Source of the DNA: Phosphoribacter sp037045055
GTDB taxonomy: Bacteria > Actinomycetota > Actinomycetes > Actinomycetales > Dermatophilaceae
Assembly: GCA_037045055.1 (NCBI GenBank)
Contig: JBAOHJ010000002.1
Span: forward strand, 186,001 to 250,000
Direction: 5' to 3'
Length of the DNA: 64,000 nucleotides
The translations under genes and the position numbers were made by a program. Positions 49,547-59,763 of the stretch are shown here, piece after piece (within the stretch, counting starts at the first letter, position 1; each line of letters starts with the position of its first letter). The notes below the pieces were generated by a model. It ran no database searches, was not told where the DNA came from, and saw only the letters and a program-made list of their open reading frames with translations.

Positions 49547-51754
49547 GTGCCCGCTCGGCCGCCCGACTACCTCGACTTCGACCTCGAGCTGACCCCGGGT
49601 GGGGACGGCTCCTACCACGCGGCGGTCCTGGCCTCGCCCAAGGGAGAGGCCAGCGCGCGGGTCCGGATGCCGGCCGCCGGGGCGGACCTGGAGAACGTCA
49701 TCCTCAAGCTCGGGCGCACCCGCTCCGGGGTCCGGGCTCTGGGCTCGCCGCAACAGCAGCTGGCCCGCAGCTTCGGCTCCTCGCTCTACGATGCGGTGTT
49801 CGCCGGGGAGGTCGGCACATGCTTCCGCCGCAGCCTCGACCAGGCCGAGCAGGAGGGCAAGGGCCTGCGGGTGCGGCTGCGGCTCGCGGACGTGCCGGAG
49901 CTGGCCGACGTGCCGTGGGAGTTCCTGTATGCCGCCGGGCTGGGCCGGTTCGTCGTGCTGTCCGCGCAGACGCCCATCGTGCGCTACCTCGACCTGCCGC
50001 GCGAGGTCGACCCGTTGACCGTGAGCCCGCCGCTGCGCGTGCTGCTCGCGGTGAGCGCGCCGCGCAACCTCCCGCCGCTGGACACCGCCGCCGAGGTCAC
50101 CCGGATCCAGGCGGCGCTGGCCGATCTCGTCGCCCGGGGCCTGGTCGTCGTCGACCCGCTGCCCACGGCGACCCTGGCGCAGCTGCGCCGGGCGCTGCGG
50201 CGGCAGGACTACCACGGCCTGCACGTCATCGGGCACGGCGGCTTCGACGCGGTGGCCGGTGGCGGGGTGCTCGCCTTCGAGGACGAGCAGGGCATGGCCC
50301 ACCTGGTCTCCGGCGAGAACCTCGGCACCCTGCTGCACGACCACCGGACCCTGCGCCTGGCCGTGCTCAACGCGTGCGAGGGGGCCCGGCAGTCCAGGAC
50401 CGACCCGTTCTCCGGGGTGGCGCAGAGCCTGGTCCGCCAGGGGCTACCGGCCGTGGTCGCCATGCAGTTCGAGATCACCGATACGGCGGCCACCTGCTTC
50501 GCGCAGGAGTTCTACGCCGCGCTGGCCGACGGCTATCCGGTGGACGCCGCCACCGCCCAGGCCCGGCTCGCGGTCTTCAGCACCGACAACGACGTCGAGT
50601 GGGGCACTCCGGTGCTCTACCTGCGGGCTCGGGACGGGCGGATCTTCCAGGTCCCGGCGGCGGCGTCCCCGGCCGGCCCGCCCGCCGGCCCGCCGCAGCC
50701 GCCGGCGCCTGCTGGGGCACCCGGCCCGGCGCCGGCGGGCCGGTCCGCGCCCGGGCGCCCGCCCATCGTCGTGACGATCCCGGCTGGCCCGGACCCCGGC
50801 ACCGCGCCCAGCCCCGGCCCGGACCCCGGCACCGCACCCAGCCCCGGCCCCCACCCCGGCACCGCGCCCACCCCACCGCCCCCCCCGCGACCGACGCCGT
50901 CGGCGCGGCCGTGGTCGGGCCGTCGACTGCGCCCGCTCGCCCTGGCCGGTGCCGCGCTCGCGCTGCTCGTCGTCGGGTACGTCGCGCTCAACCGGGTCGG
51001 CGACGCGCCGACCCCCGCGCCCACGGCCACCCGCCCGGCGTCCCCGTCGGTCCCGACGACCGTCGCGCCCTCCGTGCCACCGACGCCGGCCGACGTGCCA
51101 CGACTGGGCTTCGTTGGTGTGGCCCGGGGCTCCGCGACCGTCGACGGGCGCGCCGGCGAGTGGGCCAAGGTGACGCCGATCCCCGGCAACGAGCTCGTGG
51201 CCGGCCGCGAGACCGGGGTCCGGGCCACCTGGCGGTTGATGGCCGACGACACCGCGTTCTACGCCCTGGCCGAGGTGCGGGACGCCGCGCTGCGTCCGCC
51301 GGACCCCCGCCAGCCGTCCCAGGCCTGGCGCGGCGACGGCGTGAGCTTCGAGCTGGGCCCCTCCGGGGTGGCCCTCGCCGCCGAGGACGGGCCCCGCAGC
51401 AACGACGCGCACTACCTGTTCGGGATCACCGACCAGGAGCAGGGCGGGCCCGCGCTCGTCTGCGTCAACCCGAGCGACCCGAGGAACCGGACCTTCGTCT
51501 CCGGATCGCCCAACCAGCGCGTCTCCGCGGTGTGGCGCCCGACCGCCGACGGCTACCTCGTCGAGATCGCCGTGCCCTGGGCGGTCACCGGCATACCGGG
51601 CCCGTATGCCGGCCACATGGCCAGCGCGAACTTCGACGTCAGCGACGCGGCCCCCGACGGTGCTCTGGCCGGGATGCACAGCACCAACCCCCGCCGCAGC
51701 GCGGCGGTCCAGGCGTTCCCGGTGTACTGGCAGCCGCTGTTCCTCGACGGCTGA
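49547..51754 (+). CDS. membrane-anchored CHAT protease with C-terminal CBM9-like domain
   Basis: 735 residues. N-terminal CHAT domain with His230 (HVIGHGGFD) and Cys277 (VLNACEGA); Asp/Glu-rich N-terminal region and VPWEFLYAAG upstream typical of CHAT. A Pro/Gly-rich linker (about 365-455) contains a repeated GPDPGTAPSP unit. A membrane helix LALAGAALALLVVGYVAL follows (about 465-485), preceded by RRLRP (positive-inside, so C-terminus outside). The C-terminal 210 residues look like a carbohydrate-binding (CBM9-type, beta-sandwich) domain: ATVDGRAGEWAKV, WRLMADDTAFYALAEVRDAA, WRGDGVSFELGPSG, VEIAVPW. So an outside domain could signal to, or anchor, an inside protease. GTG after GGCAGGAG. Confidence 0.8.
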   Translation: MPARPPDYLDFDLELTPGGDGSYHAAVLASPKGEASARVRMPAAGADLENVILKLGRTRSGVRALGSPQQQLARSFGSSLYDAVFAGEVGTCFRRSLDQAEQEGKGLRVRLRLADVPELADVPWEFLYAAGLGRFVVLSAQTPIVRYLDLPREVDPLTVSPPLRVLLAVSAPRNLPPLDTAAEVTRIQAALADLVARGLVVVDPLPTATLAQLRRALRRQDYHGLHVIGHGGFDAVAGGGVLAFEDEQGMAHLVSGENLGTLLHDHRTLRLAVLNACEGARQSRTDPFSGVAQSLVRQGLPAVVAMQFEITDTAATCFAQEFYAALADGYPVDAATAQARLAVFSTDNDVEWGTPVLYLRARDGRIFQVPAAASPAGPPAGPPQPPAPAGAPGPAPAGRSAPGRPPIVVTIPAGPDPGTAPSPGPDPGTAPSPGPHPGTAPTPPPPPRPTPSARPWSGRRLRPLALAGAALALLVVGYVALNRVGDAPTPAPTATRPASPSVPTTVAPSVPPTPADVPRLGFVGVARGSATVDGRAGEWAKVTPIPGNELVAGRETGVRATWRLMADDTAFYALAEVRDAALRPPDPRQPSQAWRGDGVSFELGPSGVALAAEDGPRSNDAHYLFGITDQEQGGPALVCVNPSDPRNRTFVSGSPNQRVSAVWRPTADGYLVEIAVPWAVTGIPGPYAGHMASANFDVSDAAPDGALAGMHSTNPRRSAAVQAFPVYWQPLFLDG
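50785..50875 (+). repeat. in-frame 30-bp tandem repeat, GPDPGTAPSP
   Basis: About three copies of a 30-base unit encoding Gly-Pro-(Asp/His)-Pro-Gly-Thr-Ala-Pro-(Ser/Thr)-Pro lie in the linker of the second CHAT protein, just before the membrane helix. They are unlikely to be functional beyond spacing but may vary in copy number between strains. Confidence 0.7.
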
Positions 51755-51858
51755 CGGCCGCCATCGGACGGCGACGGTGCCCTGACGGTGCGCCAGGGCG
51801 TGGCCTCGTGACGCCTGCGCGCCAGGGCGCCCCCGAACGCTGGGGTCGGGCGCGTCGG

Positions 51859-51900
51859 CTATGCTACCGGCGAGTAACTTCTGGGAAAGGCACCGCCGTG
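51859..51900 (+). promoter_or_regulatory. promoter candidate and ribosome site for the 71-residue gene
   Basis: TATGCT at about 51860-51865 could be a -10 element, and GGGAAAGG lies 7 bases before the GTG at 51898. This suggests the small gene can be transcribed separately from the CHAT pair. No clear -35. Confidence 0.3.
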
Positions 51901-52113
51901 GCCAAGTACGACCTGTCGACCGCGACCCTGGGCGAGCTGCTCGCCGATCCGGACGTCGCCGCGATCCTCGACAAGCACGCGCCGGGGGTCACGAGCAACC
52001 CGATGATCGCCATGGCGCTGGCTCTGCCGGCGGGCCAGGCCGTCGCGCTGGCGGGCGGGTTCGTCGGCCCGGACGCCGTCGAGGCGATCACCCGCGAGGT
52101 CGAGGCCCTCTGA
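51898..52113 (+). CDS. small helical protein, DUF1858-like
   Basis: 71 residues: MAKYDLSTATLGELLADPDV then AAILDKHAPGVTSNPMIAMA and a final helix VEAITREVEAL. The 'LGELL-DP-AAIL-K-APGV' pattern resembles DUF1858-type small helical domains that are common in actinobacteria, both alone and as tails on larger proteins. Lies 143 bases after the second CHAT gene with its own ribosome site. Function unknown; could be unrelated to the CHAT pair. Confidence 0.6.
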   Translation: MAKYDLSTATLGELLADPDVAAILDKHAPGVTSNPMIAMALALPAGQAVALAGGFVGPDAVEAITREVEAL

Positions 52114-52139
52114 TCCGAGCGGGGGTTACCGTAGGCCGC

Positions 52140-53105
52140 ATGGCCAAGGCCTCCGCCCCGGCCGTCGACCTGACCGTCGGCGAGCGCACCGTGCGCCTCA
52201 CCAACCCCGAGCGCGTCTACTTCCCCGCGCACGGCTGGACCAAGCTCGACCTGGCCCACTACTACCTCGCGGTGGGCGAGGGCATCGTGCGCGCCCTGCG
52301 GGACCGGCCGTGCATGCTGCACCGCTTCCCCGAGGGGTTGGCCGGGGCCAAGGTCCACCAGAAGCGCCTCCCCGCCGGCGCCCCGCCCTGGGTGCGCACC
52401 GTGCGGCTGCACTTCCCGCGGTGGGGCCGCACCGCCGACGAGCTGTGCGTCGGCGAGCTCGCCGAGGTGATCTGGGCCGTCCAGATGTCGACCGTGGAGT
52501 TCCACCCGTGGAACGTCCGGGCCGCCGACGTCGACCGCCCCGACGAGTGGCGGATCGACCTGGACCCCATGCCCGAGGCCGGCTTCGCCCGGGTCCGCCG
52601 GGTCGCCGGCGTCGTCCGCGAGGTGCTCGACGAGCTCGGCGTCGTCGGCTTCCCGAAGACCTCGGGCGGGGCGGGCCTGCACGTCTACGTGCGGATCGAG
52701 CCGGCGTGGGAGTTCGCCGACGTGCGCCGCGCCGCGCTGGCCTTCGCCCGCGAGGTGCAGCGCCGGATGCCGCGCGAGGTCACCACCACGTGGTGGCGCA
52801 AGGACCGCGACCCCGGTCACGTGTTCGTCGACTACAACCAGAACGCCCGCGACCACACCATCGCGTCGGCGTGGTCGGTGCGCGGCGTCCCCGACGGCAC
52901 CGTGTCGACGCCGCTGCGCTGGGACGAGGTGGCCGACGTCGAGCCCGACGAGCTCACCCTGGCGACGGTTCCCGCGCGGTATGCCGCGTCCGGCGACCTG
53001 CACGCGGGCATCGACGACACGGCATACCGGCTCGATGCCCTGCTGGAGTGGGCGGCGCGCGACGAGCGGGACGGCGCCGTAACCCCGCCGGAGCCCCCCG
53101 AGTGA
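52140..53105 (+). CDS. LigD-type DNA polymerase/primase domain protein (stand-alone PolDom)
   Basis: 321 residues. Archaeo-eukaryotic-primase fold polymerase of NHEJ: RLTNPERVYFPAHGWTKLDL, YYLAVGEGIVRALRDRP, DLDP (Asp140, Asp142), FPKTSGGAGLHVYVRI and VFVDYNQNARDHT (Asp231) are the catalytic signature. No ligase or nuclease domain is fused and no ku gene is near, so it is like the stand-alone mycobacterial PolD/PrimPol-type enzymes that fill gaps or add ribonucleotides. ATG overlaps the end of the 71-residue gene region by a 26-base gap. Confidence 0.88.
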   Translation: MAKASAPAVDLTVGERTVRLTNPERVYFPAHGWTKLDLAHYYLAVGEGIVRALRDRPCMLHRFPEGLAGAKVHQKRLPAGAPPWVRTVRLHFPRWGRTADELCVGELAEVIWAVQMSTVEFHPWNVRAADVDRPDEWRIDLDPMPEAGFARVRRVAGVVREVLDELGVVGFPKTSGGAGLHVYVRIEPAWEFADVRRAALAFAREVQRRMPREVTTTWWRKDRDPGHVFVDYNQNARDHTIASAWSVRGVPDGTVSTPLRWDEVADVEPDELTLATVPARYAASGDLHAGIDDTAYRLDALLEWAARDERDGAVTPPEPPE

Positions 53106-53112
53106 GGTGCCG

Positions 53113-53889
53113 ATGACCGGTGTCGACGAGCGGGTCCGTGCCTTCGGCACGCGGGTGCGCGACGGGGAGCCGGTGCTCGGCTACTGGGTGGTGCTCGACG
53201 CGCCGGCGGCGACCGAGCGACTGGCTCGCGCAGGCTTCGACGTGTTGTGCCTCGACGCCCAGCACGGGCTGTTCGGCTACTCCGGGATGCTCGCCGCGCT
53301 GCAGGCCATCGACGCCGGCGGCCAGGCCGTCGGCGTGGTGCGGGTCGGGGCCAACGACCCGGCCCAGATCGGCCGGGCCCTCGACGCCGGGGCGGTGGGG
53401 GTGATCGTGCCGCTGGTCGACTCCGCCGACGAGGCGGCGCGGGCCGTCGAGGCGACGAGGTACCCGCCGCGCGGCACCCGCTCGTACGGCCCGATGCGCG
53501 CCCAGCTGCGGATCGGGCCCGGGTTGGCCGACGCCGACCGCAGCGTGCTGGTGTTCGCGATGATCGAGACCGCGGCGGGGCTGGCCCAGGTCGAGCGGAT
53601 CTGCGCGGTGCCCGGCCTCGCCGGCGTGTTCGTCGGGCCGGTGGACCTGCGGATCGCCCTGGGCGGCAGCGGCCCGACCGACCCCGGGGTCGAGGCCGTG
53701 TTCGGCGCGGCCCTCGGGCGAGTGGTGGCGGCGGCGCGAGCCGCGGGCGTGGTCGCCGGCTGCTACGCGCCCGACGGGGTCACCGCAGCGGCCCGACTGG
53801 CCCAGGGCTTCACCCTCGTCACGGTAGGCACCGATCTCAGCGATCTCGTCGCCGGCGCCCGGGCGCAGTTGGACGCGGCCAGGGCCTGA
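53113..53889 (+). CDS. HpcH/HpaI aldolase family protein
   Basis: 258 residues. LGYWVVLDAPAATERLARAG, DVLCLDAQHGLFGYSGMLAA, VRVGANDPAQIGRALDAGAVG, RYPPRGTRSYGPMRAQ and FVGPVDLRIALGG are the class II HpcH/HpaI aldolase segments: Glu/Asp metal ligands and the Arg in the substrate pocket. Cleaves 2-keto-3-deoxy or 4-hydroxy-2-oxo acids; physiological substrate unknown. Starts eight bases after the polymerase stop. Confidence 0.85.
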   Translation: MTGVDERVRAFGTRVRDGEPVLGYWVVLDAPAATERLARAGFDVLCLDAQHGLFGYSGMLAALQAIDAGGQAVGVVRVGANDPAQIGRALDAGAVGVIVPLVDSADEAARAVEATRYPPRGTRSYGPMRAQLRIGPGLADADRSVLVFAMIETAAGLAQVERICAVPGLAGVFVGPVDLRIALGGSGPTDPGVEAVFGAALGRVVAAARAAGVVAGCYAPDGVTAAARLAQGFTLVTVGTDLSDLVAGARAQLDAARA

Positions 53890-53943
53890 CCGTCGCGGCG
53901 ACCAGGCGCTCGCGAGGGGCCGGGCCACGGCGCGGCATACCGG

Positions 53944-55983
<2,040 letters not shown>

Positions 55984-56093
55984 GGCGTATGCCGTGCGCC
56001 TCCTCGCGCCTCGCAGCCCCCGACCGCCGAGGGCGGGTGCCCCGGTGGCCTTGGCGGTGGGTCCGCCCCGAGTCTCCCACGGCTGATGCGACG

Positions 56094-56732
56094 ATGTCGG
56101 CCATGACCTGGGCGGCATACGGATCGTTCGTCGTGTTCTCGGTGGTGCTCATCCTCATCCCCGGGCCGGACTTCGCCGTCGTGGTCCGCAACGCCCTCGG
56201 CGGGGGCCCCCGGCGGGGGCGCGGCACCGCGCTCGGGGTCGCGGCGGCGGCGGCGACCCAGGGCCTGGCCGCCGCTTTCGGGTTGGGAGCTCTGGTGCTG
56301 GCGTCCCGACCGCTGTTCGAGGCGATCCGGTGGGTCGGCGCGGCATACCTGCTCTGGCTGGGCGTGCAGGCCCTGCGCTCGTGCTGGCGGGGCCGCTACC
56401 CCGACCCCGCGGTCGGGCCGCCCCCCGGTGGCCGGGACGCCCTCACCGGCCTGCGCCAGGGGTACCTCTGCAACATCACCAACCCCAAGGTCGTGGCCTT
56501 CTACCTCGCCGTGCTGCCGCAGTTCCTGCCGGCCGATGCCGCGGTGGCCCAGGCCGCGGGCCTGGCGCTCACCCACGCGGTGCTCTCGGCGGCGTACCTG
56601 CTCGCCCTGGCCGCCGGCGTGCACCGGGCCAGCCGGGTCTTGGCCCGTCGGCGGGTCCGCCGCGCCCTGGACGCCACCACCGGCCTGGTGCTCGCCGGGT
56701 TCGCCGGTCGGTTGGTCCTCGAACCGACCTGA
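56094..56732 (+). CDS. LysE/RhtB family amino-acid exporter
   Basis: 212 residues with six hydrophobic segments. VLILIPGPDFAVVVRNALGG near the N-terminus, LGVAAAAATQGLAAAFGLGA, AAYLLWLGVQALRS and LCNITNPKVVAFYLAVLPQF are LysE hallmarks. Exports amino acids or related solutes. Divergent from nadE, about 110 bases away. A second ATG is three codons further in. Confidence 0.88.
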   Translation: MSAMTWAAYGSFVVFSVVLILIPGPDFAVVVRNALGGGPRRGRGTALGVAAAAATQGLAAAFGLGALVLASRPLFEAIRWVGAAYLLWLGVQALRSCWRGRYPDPAVGPPPGGRDALTGLRQGYLCNITNPKVVAFYLAVLPQFLPADAAVAQAAGLALTHAVLSAAYLLALAAGVHRASRVLARRRVRRALDATTGLVLAGFAGRLVLEPT

Positions 56733-56890
56733 GCCGCCGCGGACCCGCCGCCACGCGTCCCCCCGACGCGGCCCGAGCAGGGCCGCGTCGAGGGAAGGGT
56801 TGAGGCTGGTGCCGTGTTGCACCCGGCATACCGAGTCCGATGGCACCGTCGAGGCACCGTTCGAGGGCTCCGAGGCGGCAGGAGAGGCAC

Positions 56891-57172
56891 ATGCGCGCGA
56901 TCTGGAACGGCACCGTGGTCGCCGAGAGCGAGGACACCGTCGTCGTCGAAGGCAACCACTACTTCCCGGCGCAGGCCGTCCGTCACGACCTGTTGCGGCC
57001 CAGCGACACCCACACGCACTGCGGGTGGAAGGGCGACTGCTCCTACTACTCGATCGAGGTGGACGGCGCGGTCAACGTCGACGCCGCGTGGTACTACCCA
57101 CAGCCCTACCCGAAGGCCCAGATGGTCACGGACCGGGTGGCGTTTTGGAAGGGCGTTGACATCGTCCCCTGA
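56891..57172 (+). CDS. DUF427 domain protein
   Basis: 93 residues: MRAIWNGTVVAESEDTVVVE, HYFPAQAV, THTHCGWKGDCSYYSI and AAWYYPQPYPKA fit DUF427, a small beta-barrel family of unknown function. ATG after GGAGAGG; stands alone. Confidence 0.9.
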   Translation: MRAIWNGTVVAESEDTVVVEGNHYFPAQAVRHDLLRPSDTHTHCGWKGDCSYYSIEVDGAVNVDAAWYYPQPYPKAQMVTDRVAFWKGVDIVP

Positions 57173-57217
57173 CCGGGCCCGTGACCATGGCCGGGGCGGG
57201 TCTGACAGGGTAGGGGC

Positions 57218-58405
57218 GTGCCCCGCTTCGAGCCCTTCGCCGCCCTGCGGTACGCCCCCGGCACCGACTGGGACGCGGTGATCGCCCCGCCCTATGACGT
57301 GCTGTCCGACGCTCAGGTCACCGCCCTCGCCGCTCGCAGCCGGCACAACGTCGTGCACATCGACGTTCCCTCGGCGCCGCCGGGGCAGGACCGGTATGCC
57401 GTGGCCGCGCGGCTGCTCGAGGACTGGGTCAGCGATGCGATCCTGGTGGCCGACGCCGAGCCGTCGCTGACGATCTACCGGATGCGCTTCACCGACCCGA
57501 CCGGGGCGGACCGCCGGCTGGTGGGCGTGCTCGGTGCCCTGCAGGTGGTCGACGAGGGGGCGCCGGGAGTGCTGCCGCACGAGCGCACCACCCCCAAGGC
57601 CTCCACCGACCGGCTCGACCTCACCCGCGCGACGAGGGCCAACCTCTCCCCGGTGTGGGGGCTCGCGCTGGCCGGTGGGCTCACCGACCTGCTCGCCGAG
57701 CCCGGCGAGGCCATGGGATCGCTGGTCGTCGATGGTGTCGAGCACGTCGCGGAGCGGGTCACCGACCCGGCGCGGATCGCCGCGATCGCGGCGGTGGTCG
57801 ACTCCGACGACGTCCTCATCGCCGACGGTCACCATCGCTACGGCGTGGCCCGGCAGTACCGCGAGGAGGTCCGCGCCGCCACCGGTCGCACCGACACCCC
57901 GGCCGAGTCCACCCTCGCCTTCGTCAACGAGCTGGTCGCCGACCAGCTGAGCATCGACGCCATCCACCGCCTCGTGGGCGGGATGTCGTTGCCGGAAATC
58001 CGCGCGACCCTGGCCCGCGACTTCGACCTCGAGCCGGCGCCCGAGCCGGGCCCGGCACTGCTGGCCGACCTCACCCGGCGGGGCCGGCTGGCCCTGCTCA
58101 CCGTCGACGGGTCGGCCTGGTGGCTGGTCCCCAAGGCGGCGGCGTTCGACGGCATCCGGGATCTGGACGGCGCGTGGCTGGAGCACACCTTCGCCGGCAC
58201 CCCGGCGACGCTGGACTACCAGCACGGGTTGGCCGAGGTCCAGGCGGCCCTGGCCGACGGACGCGCCGAGGCCGCGATCCTCATCCGCCCGACCAGCTTG
58301 GCCGAGATCGAGCGCACCGCGCGGGAGGGGCTGCTGATGCCGCCCAAGTCGACGTTCTTCACCCCGAAGCTGCGCACCGGCCTGGTCCTGCGGCCCTTGG
58401 GCTGA
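57218..58405 (+). CDS. DUF1015 family protein
   Basis: 395 residues: FEPFAALRYAPGTDWDAVIA, PPYDVLSDAQ, GPHERTT-like LPHERTTPKA, DDVLIADGHHRYGVARQYR and VNELVADQLSIDAIHRLV mark the DUF1015 family, often encoded near HAD phosphatases or 3-phosphoglycerate dehydrogenase; molecular role not settled. GTG start follows AGGGG. Confidence 0.88.
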   Translation: MPRFEPFAALRYAPGTDWDAVIAPPYDVLSDAQVTALAARSRHNVVHIDVPSAPPGQDRYAVAARLLEDWVSDAILVADAEPSLTIYRMRFTDPTGADRRLVGVLGALQVVDEGAPGVLPHERTTPKASTDRLDLTRATRANLSPVWGLALAGGLTDLLAEPGEAMGSLVVDGVEHVAERVTDPARIAAIAAVVDSDDVLIADGHHRYGVARQYREEVRAATGRTDTPAESTLAFVNELVADQLSIDAIHRLVGGMSLPEIRATLARDFDLEPAPEPGPALLADLTRRGRLALLTVDGSAWWLVPKAAAFDGIRDLDGAWLEHTFAGTPATLDYQHGLAEVQAALADGRAEAAILIRPTSLAEIERTAREGLLMPPKSTFFTPKLRTGLVLRPLG

Positions 58406-58519
58406 GCGAGCGTCCAGCCGCGCTCCCCCGGCGGGGTCGCCGGCGGCAGCGCCTCGACGCCGCCGTCGAGATCCTCGTCGCCGCCCGCAGGAGCAAGGCC
58501 GCGTGGGTCGTCGCCCGCC

Positions 58520-58536
58520 GTTGACGGTAGGTCAAC
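58520..58536. promoter_or_regulatory. GTTGAC-N5-GTCAAC inverted repeat at the end of the K+ channel gene
   Basis: A perfect six-base-arm repeat around a five-base spacer overlaps the stop codon (TGA, minus strand) of the channel gene, in the 126-base gap to the convergent DUF1015 gene. Could be a terminator or a protein site; unclear. Confidence 0.2.
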
Positions 58537-59680
58537 CCCGCACGTCGGTCCGGGGTGGCGCGGCGCGGGGCGCGCCTCGCCCGAGAGTCCCGATGGGCGC
58601 CGACGGGCCGGCCGGCCCGCCGGCCCCCATCGCCGTCGGGCCGGCCGGTCGGCGCAGGTCGCCGATCTGTCGGGGCACCTGCTCGTCGGCGGGGATGCCG
58701 ACCGCCTGGCCGAGCGACTCGATCTGGGCCAGCGTGCCGAAGGCGATGAGCACGGACCCGGTGGTGAGCACCGTGCCGGGCAGGGGGTTGGGGGTGAACG
58801 GCATCCCGTGCCCGGCGCGGAAGGCCAACAGCCGGGCCCCGGTGAGCTCCTCCAGATCGACCTCGCCGAGGGTGTGGTCGACCAGCGGGGAGGCCGCGGT
58901 CACCCGCACCTGCTGGATGCGGAAGTCCAGCTCGGCGTCGTGCATGACGACGTCGAGGAACTCCGCGACGTGGGCGTGCAGGGCGAACGCGGCGATCCGT
59001 CGGCCGCCGATCATCTGGGGATTGACCGCGCGGGTGGCGCCGGCCAGGACGAGCTTCTCCTTGGAGTCGGCGGTCCGGGCTCGGGCGATGATGACCATGT
59101 CGGGGCGGATCGCCCGGGCCGAGAGGGTGAGGTAGACGGTGTCGGCGTCGGTCTCGAGGGTGGCGATGAGGGCCCGGGCCCGCTCGATGCCGGCGGCCCG
59201 GAGCACCTCGTCACGGGTGACGTCGCCGACCAGGTGGGGCAGGGACAACCCCTCCAGCTTGTCGGCGTCGATGTCGACGACGACGACCTGGGCCCCGGTG
59301 GCCAGCAGATGGTCCCGGGCGGACCTGCCGACCCGGCCGAGGCCGCAGATGATGACGTGGCTGCTCATCGCGGCGATGCGTTTGTCCATCCGACGCCTTT
59401 CGAAGTACCGGCGGACGTGGCCCTCGGTGATCACCTCGAGCATGACCGTGAGGTTGTACAGCGTGGTGCCCACCCCGAACACGATGAGCACGATCGTGAA
59501 GACCTCGCCGCGGGTGTCGAGCGGGCGGACCTCCCGGAACCCCACCGTCGCCACCGTCGTCACGGTCTGGTAGAGCGCCTCCATGACCGTGAAGCCCAGC
59601 AGCAGGTAGCCCACCGTCCCGAACAGCGTGACAGCGACGAGGGCGCTGAGCGCTACCACGAGCCGCCGGACCGGAAGCAT
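58532..59680 (-). CDS. potassium channel with cytoplasmic RCK (TrkA-N/TrkA-C) domains
   Basis: 382 residues. Two membrane segments (VVALSALVAVTLFGTVGYLL and VFTIVLIVFGVGTTLYNLTV) flank a pore loop with TTVATVGFREV: the selectivity filter is TVGF rather than TVGYG (residues 45-48). Then a Rossmann RCK_N with GLGRVG (113-118), and RCK_C (VRVTAASPLVDHTLGEVDLE). A ligand-gated K+ channel of the MthK-like class, regulated by nucleotide or ion binding to the RCK domains. Start chosen at the ATG just before the first helix; upstream GTG starts are possible. Confidence 0.85.
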   Translation of the reverse strand: MLPVRRLVVALSALVAVTLFGTVGYLLLGFTVMEALYQTVTTVATVGFREVRPLDTRGEVFTIVLIVFGVGTTLYNLTVMLEVITEGHVRRYFERRRMDKRIAAMSSHVIICGLGRVGRSARDHLLATGAQVVVVDIDADKLEGLSLPHLVGDVTRDEVLRAAGIERARALIATLETDADTVYLTLSARAIRPDMVIIARARTADSKEKLVLAGATRAVNPQMIGGRRIAAFALHAHVAEFLDVVMHDAELDFRIQQVRVTAASPLVDHTLGEVDLEELTGARLLAFRAGHGMPFTPNPLPGTVLTTGSVLIAFGTLAQIESLGQAVGIPADEQVPRQIGDLRRPAGPTAMGAGGPAGPSAPIGTLGRGAPRAAPPRTDVRG

Positions 59681-59763
59681 GCGGCCATCTAACTCGCCCG
59701 GAAGGCCACTCGGTAGTGTGACGTCCGTGGCACGCCGGTGTGTCACCCGCCCGGAGGTTGCCC

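Noticed and set aside
50785..50875. CRISPR-like short tandem repeats
   Set aside because: They are in-frame Pro-rich linker codons with no spacers.
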